From Candidatus Rifleibacteriota bacterium (GTDB lineage Bacteria > Muiribacteriota > Ozemobacteria > Ozemobacterales > Ozemobacteraceae), in NCBI GenBank assembly GCA_015233565.1, contig JADFXM010000001.1, positions 1-64,000 on the forward strand: a stretch of 64,000 bases of DNA, in the 5' to 3' direction. The notes beneath the pieces are model-generated. The model was not told where the DNA came from and searched no databases. It saw nothing but the letters and a program-made list of their open reading frames with translations. The stretch's first letter is position 1; each line of letters opens with the position of its first letter. The position numbers were made by a program, and so were the translations under genes. Of the stretch, positions 48,273-58,000 are shown piece by piece.

Positions 48273-49498
48273 TTTGGGGATGGAAGACCGGTGATCTTGA
48301 TCGTCGCCTCACCTGGCATTCCGGGTTTCAGGTCACCGGTTGAATTTGGCATCTCAATCTTTACCCAAAAAATCTGCTTGATCCGTTCGTCGCGAGTTTG
48401 GACATTTTTAGGAGTGAATTCCGGATACTGCGAAATTTCGACAACACGTCCCGGAAATACTTTGTCGGGAAGCGAATCGCAGATAACATTTGCAGTTTGA
48501 CCATACTTTACAAGCCCTACCTGCGTTGCTGGAATGTAAACTTTCATCCAAAGGGTCTCCAAATCGGCAATCTGAACAATCGGTGTTCCTGGGGTAACAA
48601 GTTCGCCAGGTTCAAGGTTGCGCTCAGTCACGCGCCCTGTAAGTGGGGATGAAATGTGCGTGAAGTCCAACATGGCCTGAGCGGTACGAAATTGAGCGCG
48701 TGCCAAATCCAATTGAGCACGTGAAGCATCAACAACCTCGCGACGTGGCCCCAGTAGTGCCAAATCAAGTGTAGCGCTGGCTGCTTCAACCTGTGCTTTT
48801 GCAAAATCAACTGCCGCTTCAGCATCAGCTCGCTCCTGCCCACGGGAACCGGCTTTAGCTTCAACCAAACGTTGCATCGCAGAAGCAACCCGAGCCTTAG
48901 CAACGTCATAATGCGTTTTTGCTTGATCAGCTTGCTGACCTGGAGCAGCTCCTTCGCGTTCCAGTCGTTTGGAACGTGTAAGCTCTCGCTCAGCATCATC
49001 CAGGGTTGCTTGTTCCTGAGCCAGATTTGCTTTTAGTTGCGCTATTTGCTCAGTTCTTGGCCCTTCATGCACAAGACTGCAACGCGCCTGAGCTTGATGA
49101 AGCGATTGTTGAGCAGCAAAATACTGGGAACGAGCCCGTTGAATTTCTTCAGGGCGTGTTCCATTTACAAGCTCCTCAAGGTGCGCCTCGGCAAGCTTTA
49201 CTTGCGCCTTCGCTTGATCAACTTGCCCCAAAAAATCCTCAGATTCTAATAATGCTATCGTTTGTCCGGAAGCAACTAAATCACCGACGCGAATCGACAA
49301 CGTAGCAACACGAGCAGTGACCTTCGTCGAAATCTCAACCTCTGTGGCCTCGATTACGCCGTTACCACTCATGGAGAGGTTATCCCCAGCAGTGTCATGA
49401 ATCGAGGAGTTATCACCACTTCCACCATAACTGATAGCTATACCAAGAAGTGCAAAAATGCAAAAACAGATAACGAAAAGTTTGAATGACTGTTTCAT
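48269..49498 (-). CDS. HlyD-family membrane fusion/adaptor protein
   Basis: N-terminal TM, long coiled-coil hairpin, lipoyl-like and beta-barrel halves (SSPLTGRVTERNLEPGELVTPGTPIVQIADLETLWMKVYIP). Confidence 0.93.
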   Translation of the reverse strand: MKQSFKLFVICFCIFALLGIAISYGGSGDNSSIHDTAGDNLSMSGNGVIEATEVEISTKVTARVATLSIRVGDLVASGQTIALLESEDFLGQVDQAKAQVKLAEAHLEELVNGTRPEEIQRARSQYFAAQQSLHQAQARCSLVHEGPRTEQIAQLKANLAQEQATLDDAERELTRSKRLEREGAAPGQQADQAKTHYDVAKARVASAMQRLVEAKAGSRGQERADAEAAVDFAKAQVEAASATLDLALLGPRREVVDASRAQLDLARAQFRTAQAMLDFTHISSPLTGRVTERNLEPGELVTPGTPIVQIADLETLWMKVYIPATQVGLVKYGQTANVICDSLPDKVFPGRVVEISQYPEFTPKNVQTRDERIKQIFWVKIEMPNSTGDLKPGMPGEATIKITGLPSPK

Positions 49499-50868
49499 CG
49501 ATTTGTCTCCTTAGGATTAACACCCATAGCAAGACGAAGTTCGATCTCAGCAATTCTAAGATCTGACATCGCGCGAATTTGGCCTTGCTTTGCCCGAGTT
49601 ACACTGGTTTGAGCATCTGCAACTTCTGTCATCGTTGAAATACCTGACGAATAACGTACATGGGCAACTCTCAGCATTTCCTCAGCAAGCGCCAATCGCT
49701 TCGTAGCAACACCAACCTGTGTGACAGCCGAATCTATTCGAGCATGTGCCTGACGAACCTCACGTTCTATCTGCTTTATTATGCCATCAGATACAGCTTT
49801 TTGTTGAGAAACTATTGCTTTGGCACTATCTACGCTCGCACGAGCGTGGCCACCGTCGATTAAGGGAAAGTCCGCAACAACAACAGCTGACCACCGGTTA
49901 AGTTGTAGTGTTGTCTCAGGATCGTTCCGTTGGTAGTCAGCAACAAAATTCACAGAAGGACGACGTTCCCCATGAGCTACTGCCAATCCGGACTGAGCTG
50001 CCTGAATATTAAGTTCAGCTCCGGCCAATTCAGGACGTTGCTTAAAAGCCATCTCGATCGCATCGTTGACGGAAAACCTTGTCCAACTTGCAAGTAATCC
50101 CTCTTCGCTTGCCCGCCAAGCCTCAACAGGGATAGCAAGTGTTTGGCCTAATGATGCTCTTGCTGTTTCAACCGTAGTGTTGGCCCGCACCAAATCCAGA
50201 CGGGCTTCTTCAACTTGAACTTCCGCTCGCAGCACATCGAATTCTGCTGCAGATTTTGCCTCATAGCGATTTCTTGCTACCCGCAGGTATTCCTCAGCTG
50301 TATCAAGCGCTTGACTTGCAACCCCGACCTCACCTTGTGCAAGTACTAGTTGCAAAAAATCACGCTCAGCAGCAAACGCAACCAACTGTCGGGAACGAAT
50401 AGTGCCAAACACACTCGCTTCAGCAACCAGTTGAGATTGCCGCAACCCATTTTCAATCTTATTACCAGACGAAATCACCCTCTGAGCAGTAATGGATCCT
50501 GAATGCGCATCTTCCTTAGCCAAGGTGACAGCCGACATATGAAATGCGGGAGGAAAACCCGACAAAGTCGGCACTTTGCTAAGATGTACCTGTTCCCCTT
50601 CGAGCTTCACCTGCCAATCTTTACGGGATCGAACATCACGCGTAGCAGCTTTCGCCTGACGTTCCCGAGCTTTGGCTTCCGTAATCTGCGGATGATGTGT
50701 AAGGGCTAACTCTATTGCTTGATCAAGCAATAGTACAACTGTAGTCGAAGCCGGCACCAACGGAACTTGAGCCTGACTTTCAAGCAAAATCAATAAAAAC
50801 CCTAATAATCCAAAAATAAGAAGCTTCATGTTTGTAAATGTTTTCATCGAAAGTCCTTCTGTCTTCAT
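49495..50868 (-). CDS. TolC-family outer membrane efflux protein
   Basis: Signal peptide, internally duplicated alpha-hairpin layout (LDQAIELALTHHPQI; DAIEMAFKQRPEL). Confidence 0.93.
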   Translation of the reverse strand: MKTEGLSMKTFTNMKLLIFGLLGFLLILLESQAQVPLVPASTTVVLLLDQAIELALTHHPQITEAKARERQAKAATRDVRSRKDWQVKLEGEQVHLSKVPTLSGFPPAFHMSAVTLAKEDAHSGSITAQRVISSGNKIENGLRQSQLVAEASVFGTIRSRQLVAFAAERDFLQLVLAQGEVGVASQALDTAEEYLRVARNRYEAKSAAEFDVLRAEVQVEEARLDLVRANTTVETARASLGQTLAIPVEAWRASEEGLLASWTRFSVNDAIEMAFKQRPELAGAELNIQAAQSGLAVAHGERRPSVNFVADYQRNDPETTLQLNRWSAVVVADFPLIDGGHARASVDSAKAIVSQQKAVSDGIIKQIEREVRQAHARIDSAVTQVGVATKRLALAEEMLRVAHVRYSSGISTMTEVADAQTSVTRAKQGQIRAMSDLRIAEIELRLAMGVNPKETNR

Positions 50869-51812
50869 TCAGGAAGCTGCTTACTTTTGGAAGCCTGAGT
50901 TTTTTTCGGTAAATCTTCAATATCGGGTTCATCAAGATTTGAGTTAGAAACCAACTCAACTTCACGTTTTAGATTGTCAAAACCTTTTCCCAATACTCTT
51001 CGAGCATCAGCAACCACCAAAAATGCGTCATGATCTACTTGATAAACCAACTCTTCCAGTAGCGGAATTTCCCGACGTCTGACTGCAGTTATCAAAATGT
51101 CATAGTTGCGGTTTGTGTAGCCGCCTCGGCCGTTCAGGACTGTAACGCCACGATGAATTTCTTCCATTATTCCCCACATTATCTCTTCTGATTTTTTTGA
51201 TACAATCAAAACCTGGCGATATACCGACGAACCTTCCATGAAATTATCAACAGTGCTACTGACGATATATGACTTTATCAATGCAAAAAGAGCCAGATCC
51301 GGGCCGTAAACAAAACCGGCAAAAAGTAATACTACAACATCGCTCCACAAAAATGTTGTTCCAACAGGGATGTGCTTGAAACGCGCCAACAACTGAGCCA
51401 AAATATCTGTTCCTCCAAGTGTCGCACTTGCTTTAAAAATGCAAGCCGTTCCAAGACCAGTCAGCACCCCCCCATAAATCGCAGCAAGCATGGGATCACT
51501 GGCCAACCTTTGGACTTTAAGATAAACAGTACAAAAATCCAGAAAAAAGCCGGACAAAAAAATAGCAACCATGGTTTTCGCTCCAGCGCCTAATCCCATC
51601 ATTCTGGCCTGAATAACAATCAAAAAAAGATTTACAACAATGACAAATGTCCCAACTGGCACTCCAAATTTATGAAAAAGAATGGTTCCGATTCCTACCA
51701 AACCGCTGGGAACAATTTTATTTGGTATTAAAAAAAACGCCTGAGAAAAAACTGAAAGGGCTACACCGGCACAAATCAGTAAAATAGAATGCAATGTAAA
51801 TTTGTTCTTCAT
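50865..51812 (-). CDS. YitT-family membrane protein (DUF161/DUF2179)
   Basis: GVALSVFSQAFFLIPNKIVPSGLVGIGTIL; GGTDILAQLL; C-terminal RGVTVLNGRGGYTNRNYDILITAVRRREIPLL. Confidence 0.92.
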   Translation of the reverse strand: MKNKFTLHSILLICAGVALSVFSQAFFLIPNKIVPSGLVGIGTILFHKFGVPVGTFVIVVNLFLIVIQARMMGLGAGAKTMVAIFLSGFFLDFCTVYLKVQRLASDPMLAAIYGGVLTGLGTACIFKASATLGGTDILAQLLARFKHIPVGTTFLWSDVVVLLFAGFVYGPDLALFALIKSYIVSSTVDNFMEGSSVYRQVLIVSKKSEEIMWGIMEEIHRGVTVLNGRGGYTNRNYDILITAVRRREIPLLEELVYQVDHDAFLVVADARRVLGKGFDNLKREVELVSNSNLDEPDIEDLPKKTQASKSKQLPE

Positions 51813-51887
51813 TTTTGTGTCCTGGGAAAAATTTTGGAAATTATAAATCAAGCAGTAATAAAAAGGAATCCTGTTTTTAAATTTGAT

Positions 51888-51998
51888 AGGGAAGCTGTGA
51901 AATATTTTAAATTCTGAAGGGAAAAGAATCGCAATGGTTATGAAATGCGGCCTTTCGGCCTAATACGTTTCGAAAGGTTTATTTTTCACAGCTTCCCT
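51888..51998. mobile_element. MITE-like element with 15-bp terminal inverted repeats
   Basis: AGGGAAGCTGTGAAA ... TTTCACAGCTTCCCT perfect arms over 111 bp, non-coding. Confidence 0.5.
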
Positions 51999-52625
51999 GA
52001 ATATTATTTCTACACGATTAGGAAAACCATGAATGTCCGAATCACTTGCACGAGCTGTCTGTCCAGGTAGTCGTGATGGGTTGACATGGTCGCTGTGATA
52101 CGAGTTAAACATTCGATCTAATCTGGTTTACCAATATTGTGGTTAAATTTTCGCTTGTTATTCGCCTATGCGTAGGGAAAGTTTGTCAAAAGAGCAGTGT
52201 ATTTGATCTTTTCGTCGGGTTTTCAGTGAAAAATCGAATTTTTTTCCAATTTTGCCGACTATGGTATAGGCTAAAGTTTTTTTGACCAAAATCAGCGCAG
52301 AGGCACCCGAAATTTTCCCCATTTTAGCTAAAAGTCATGTCAAAAATCCATTTTGACAACCGAAATCGTATGTGATACTTTAACTACGCTAAAGCAAATT
52401 CCTATCAAGGGGGCTCGACAACGGGCTTCCGGGGTTCATATAAATTGAAATGTGCTGATTGTCTTTTTATGCAACTCTCACTACGAATTCACAAATTTTT
52501 CCTCCATCGAAAAAACCACCTGTGCCAGTTATTTGGTGTATTACGCCGGACGGGGTAAAGCCAGGAAGTGGGGTTTAGAAATAAGGATGAAAGAAATTGA
52601 ATTACTGACAACGATAAAAAGGTAA

Positions 52626-52868
52626 GTGATCCGGATACAAAAGCCGGGAAAGACCGTTTATCATACAGGAAATTTTCTATGGGAAGAAAATTCAAGCAAA
52701 GTTAAAGCAGCTCTGCGTTTTATTCAAAGATATCAAGAGAAACATAAGCAATTCGACGGGGGTTTCGATAAAAAAACTATTTTTGCCGTTCCTAATCACG
52801 TGTGGTATTTTGTGACAGAAGATAAAATGTTTATGGATTGGATTTATGTCAGATATCGGAATTTTTGA
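52626..52868 (+). CDS. Hypothetical protein (80 aa), possibly a gene fragment
   Basis: Open frame with GTG start only; no recognised motif. Confidence 0.35.
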   Translation: MIRIQKPGKTVYHTGNFLWEENSSKVKAALRFIQRYQEKHKQFDGGFDKKTIFAVPNHVWYFVTEDKMFMDWIYVRYRNF

Positions 52869-52890
52869 GAAGCCTCGATGATTACGCGAT

Positions 52891-54692
52891 TTGGCACGCT
52901 TTCTCCCCCTCAAGAGCCAGTTCGTTCTGTCGGGGAATGTTCGTGACTTGCAAGTAATTGAAACCGCCCCTGGTGTGTTTGCCGCTGTTCCGCTCACAAA
53001 CTGTTTGCACCGGGAAATGATAGCCGCAGGTTATTCTGCAACACTGGTTTATGATCTTGTTACTGGTTTTGGGCAATTCGGTACAAATTGCAATGAATTG
53101 ACAGCAAGCCGAAATTTGATGGAAAGGCTTAGTCTTACTCTAAATGAAACCGGGCGAGCACCTACCACCGCATCGATACTGACAGACCTGCTTGGGCGTT
53201 TTACAGACTTGGACGGTCCGCCGGTTGCTCTGGTTGTTGATTTTGCATCCCGTTTACTGGTGCGAACGGACACCTTAAGTGATGCTGAACATCGGTTGTT
53301 CACTAACGCTCTTATCCAGTCGCATCGGGCTCGCCCACGTCCCGTTGGGATCAATAAGGCACCAGCATTCAATACCATTATTTGGATTGTTGAGCGTGAG
53401 GGAAATTTCCCCGACTGGTTCCTGATTGACAACCCCAGAGTGCGGAGCATTCCGGTTGCTAAGCCGGACAATCAGACAAGAAGTATTCTAGCTCCATCAT
53501 TGCTTCGGAACATGCCCACTGGCGTCGGTCTTTCTCAGGATGTTGCGGGGCCGATTGCACGTGATTTCGTCGATCAGACGGAGGGGTTGTTGCTTCTAGA
53601 CCTCACCGCTATCTCCCAACTGGCACGTCGTGAAAATATATCAGGAACCGAGGTTCACGATGCGGTTCGAAACTACAATGTTGGAGTGACAGAAGCCCCT
53701 TGGAGTAAGCTTCCACAGGAAAAAATCTGCAATGGGGAAATACTGATAAAGGAACGCGTTAAAGGGCAAGATCATGCTGTAATTCATGTGCTTGATATAA
53801 TCAAGCGTGCGATGACCGGTGTGGGAGGGGGGCATCGAGGAGGTGGGCCAAGGGGTGTAGCATTTTTTGCTGGCCCAACAGGAGTTGGGAAGACCGAACT
53901 GGCCAAGGCTGTTACGAGCCTATTGTTTAATGACGAGAGCGCGTATATTCGCTTCGACATGTCCGAGTTCAGTGCCGAACATTCGGATCAGCGGCTGATC
54001 GGGGCCCCACCAGGGTATGTGGGCTATGACGCAGGGGGTGAGCTCACAAATGCAGTTCGGGAAAAACCCTTCAGCGTTGTTTTGTTTGATGAAATTGAGA
54101 AGGCGCACCCACGGATTCTTGATAAATTTCTTCAGATACTTGACTACGGTGTGCTGACCTCGGGGCGTGGCGAACGGGTATATTTTTCGGAGACGCTGAT
54201 CATTTTTACCTCGAATCTAGGCATCTACAAACAATCTTCGACAGGAAAACGTGTCCTTAATGTACGATCAGGCGAGAGTTTTTCCACGGTTCAATCTAAG
54301 GTGCGTAGTGAGATCGATAGGTATTTTAAGCAGATCATCAACCGGCCTGAATTACTTAACCGAATGGGTGAAAATATCATTGTTTTTGACTTCATTCGAG
54401 AATCTACTGCCCTCGAAATCTTCGATAGTATGGTTAAAATATACTTAAAGACCTCTCAACTCATGATTTATCAGTTGCGTTGAGCGATAGTGCCCGCAAT
54501 GTTTTGCGTGAATTGTGTCTAAGTAATTTGACAAATGGGGGGCGTGGAATACGTAATCAATTAGAAGCACATCTTGTCAATCCGCTGGCGCGTGCCCTGT
54601 TCGATGCTGGAATTAAGACTGCCACCAGTGCAACTATCGAATCCATTTACCCAGGAATGGTGACACGCCTAAAATTGCGACGCGGGTCATGA
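52891..54692 (+). pseudogene. ClpA/ClpB-like AAA+ ATPase, frameshifted near its C-terminus
   Basis: AGPTGVGKTELAKAV, DMSEFSAEHSDQRLIGAPPGYVGYDAGG, LFDEIEKAHP; N-terminal half looks like an inactive AAA module (no Walker A). Frame shifts at about 54436, and the C-terminal D2-small-like region continues in the 54480..54692 ORF. Confidence 0.75.
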
Positions 54693-55027
54693 GTCAGAAA
54701 ATTTGTCCGAGTTGCAGAGATTTGCGACCTTCAGAGGAGCTCTTCTGCCAGCATCAGATAGAGGGTAACACCTGTGGCTGGGACTTGTCATCCGAACCGA
54801 TCGTTATTCCTGAAACGCCATCGTTACCTCAAGATGAAAAGCAGGTGTTAAGATGTGTCAATGGGCACCCTACAAACCCCGGAGATCTGATGTGCCGGGT
54901 CTGTGGTCTAGATGTAGCAGCAATTTTTCAACCAAGTGTAGATCAAAATTGTAACCATGCGCGGACGAATGCGATAGGAGGTTATTCAGCGCATCCATAT
55001 CTCCAAAACCTCAATAGAGTGTTTTAG
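54689..55027 (+). pseudogene. Double zinc-ribbon protein, likely N-terminus of a frameshifted zinc-ribbon/kinase-like gene
   Basis: CPSCRDLRPSEELFCQHQIEGNTCGW and CVNGHPTNPGDLMCRVCG; ATGA overlap with upstream frame; coding appears to continue in another frame (VIQRIHISKTSIECFRVRREEGNEGILTLYP). Confidence 0.6.
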
Positions 55028-55028
55028 G

Positions 55029-58000
55029 GTGCGACGCGAAGAAGGGAACGAAGGAATCCTCACGCTCTATCCCGCAACCATAAAACTTGAGCAGTTGGTC
55101 TACAATGCTCTTCGCTCGCTTCCCCGACGGTCAGCAACCCCTGGTCGGGAATACAGGAAACCTTCGACGTATGCGTTGGCTGCAGCACGCCAAGAACAAT
55201 GGAATGAAGCGCGGGAACAGCTAATTCGGGGGGAAGTGGCTACTTGGCTTGAAGGGTTTCCAGGTGCGGGTCGCATGCTGTCAGCGATTCGAAATCTGCT
55301 CCGACGGGAAGAGCTTGATGATGATACCAGGTTGTCAGTGGCGCTTAAGATTCTGAATCCCGATATGCCACTTGTTCGGGCTGACGAGATCGTCACGCCA
55401 AATTGGCTTTTGACGAACCCTGTGGAAGGGTATCAACTCATTAGCGGGCCAGTTCCCGATTTCCTTGATCAGCTCGAATTAGAGCCTTGGCTTTCGCATT
55501 TGAAACAGCGCGAGGTGAATGTTCGAGGGAGAGCCAAAGTGCACGATATTGAGCTCAATGAAGACATTCTTCGTATCCATCTGTTGGGAACATCCCGAAT
55601 AAGGTTTGGAAAGTTGTGGGAAGAACAACGACGACAGAGTCCAGATAGCGACCACAAAGGTCTTGTAATGCTTATGGAGCGAAAGCAAATGACAGATGAG
55701 GATCTTATCCTCCTTCTTTCTGCTTGCCTGGGCCAGTTTCGGCCGCTGAAAGAAATTATTGAAAATGCTTCAGAATTAGCACGAAGGGAAAGCGTTTCAT
55801 ACTTTGAAGAGAGTAGTGCAACTCATCTGCTGCAACAGCCTCGCCGGGAAGTTTTGAAGCAGCTTAACGAGCGTATTGAGAATTTTTCCCGTTGTAATCT
55901 TCAACGGCTTGATGAATGGGCTGATCAATACCGCCTTGAAAAAAGGATTAGTCTCCCCCGCGCGGCAGTTATTCTTTCTGTTCCGGCATATCAGTGGGTG
56001 AAACCCCCCAAGCAAGATTATGTGGCCCAACTATTAGGTTTCTTCGAAAAGCGGATTGCACAATCCATTTCACGTGGTTCACTCGCACGGATGATCATCA
56101 GAAAAACGAGTCCGATTATTGATCTCACCGAACTTGGCACTGATCATATGAGCGCTGCCGGAATTCTTGATCAACTCTTGGAACGTTCTGGCACAGCCAT
56201 ATCCCTTCCCCAAAGCATATTTGCGATGGATCCGTCTTTGGAGAAGCGTCTCCGAACACTTGTCAGTCACGCCGATCTCTTGCGAAGGGATACGGGAATT
56301 AATGGTCTTTATATGGGTTTTCCATTCGTGTTAGTTCAGACTCGTGGTGATGATGTGAAGCCGAGGGTAGCTCCGATTTTGCTCTTGCCAATTCGGATTG
56401 GAATCGAAGTCGGGCAGCGCAGTCGTTTTACAGTAGCCTTTGATAGCGAACGGGAAGAAGTGCGTATCAATCCGGCATTGCAAAATATTTTATCACCCGA
56501 GGTAATGGAGCGCTGGACGGTAACTCGGGACACAGTTTTAAGCTCCACTGTCACAACTTCTGTGGTAATGGACGAATACTCTGTCCTCACAACCTCTATC
56601 CGGCAGCCCTCACTAAACCGATTGCCTGGAGCCGATGTCAAAGTTTCTAAAGACGCCATGGAACTTACCGCTGCAGCGGTTTTATTTCAGGTCACGTTTG
56701 TTGCCCAAGCCATCGTTGAGGATATTCGTCAATTGAAAGCTATTCCTCCTGGAGGAACAGGACTTGAATCGATGCTGAGAATACACGAATTAACCCCGCA
56801 GAGTTTATCCAATCTTTCTGTGGACATGATTGATCCGTTTGCGACTGCTGAAAGCGATCCGACACAAGATCTTGCAGTTCTTCAAGCGCGCAACCCGCCT
56901 GGTCTGGTAATCGAAGGTCCACCTGGGACAGGTAAAAGTCAGACCATCGTCAATATGGTCGCAGATTCGATCGGTCGAAAAAAAAGTATTCTTAATTGTC
57001 TGCCAGAAGCAAGCTGCTCTCGACGTTGTTTACAAACGTCTACAAAGAGAAGGGTTAGAAGACCGGGTAATGATCGTGAGGGATGTCATCAAGGATCGGC
57101 GATCAGTGATAGAGGCAATACGTAATCAGGTTGAGGCGATCTTTTCGAACACTGCACCGGTAACAATTTGGATACACCAACGCAAAACTGTGCTTGAGCG
57201 GATCCAGCGGTTAGAGCATCAACTCAATGCCCAAAATGAGATAATTCACCGACGGGATGAGCTTTCTTTATTAACCTATCGCGAGTTGATCGGGGAGCTT
57301 GTGGCGATTGATGAAATGCCTCTCCTGGATGCAGTGATCTTCGAATCCTTTTGTCTGACTGGACTGCCGAGCGCGTCAACGCTGCAAGCGATGTCTGCAC
57401 TGGCCTCGTCGATTTGTGGCTCCGGTCGGACTTTGAAATCAATCCGCTTGCGTTTGTGAAACAGTTTGACTCTGCCCCAGCTCTAGTGGAGCGCTTTCAC
57501 AAGGTTTTTGAAATTTTTTGCAAAGCAGAGAAGTGGCGATGGAAACTGCCAGGAAACGCAGCCGAAACCTGGGCCGTGGAGGACGGAGAAAAATTACGAG
57601 AATGGGCTGATTCTAACCGTTCCAAGCTGTGTTCTTTAAATCAGACCGAGCTTGAGGAGTTAGACCTTTTTGTTGACACCTTCCACGGGAGAGATGGACC
57701 CCGTTCCAGTGGCAAGGCAATCATAACACAGCTAAAAGTGGTCATGGATAAACTTCTTTCGCTGCCAAATGTTCGGTATGTTCGATCACTTTACGAATTA
57801 GTGCAGGAACAGTCAGATCTTGAGTTGGGTGGTTGGATTGTGCTTACAACCCAGGCAATAGGACCCGTTTCGTTTTTTGGTCGCTTGAATCCATGGCGAT
57901 TCTTCAAACGGTGGCGAATTCGTGGGCTTCTGGAAATAATGGCGCCAGAAGTTTCAGACGAACTGATGAAGCACTTCTTAGAAACCGCTCAGCTTGAACT

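Noticed and set aside
52338-52358. TGTCAAAA-ATCCA-TTTTGACA palindrome
   Set aside because: Perfect 8-bp arms but A/T-rich, in non-coding debris with no nearby intact gene start; not strong enough to call an operator
56978-56985. Programmed slippage at the A8 run as a functional recoding site
   Set aside because: Possible in isolation, but the same gene has two more frameshifts and an in-frame TAG, so simple decay is the better explanation
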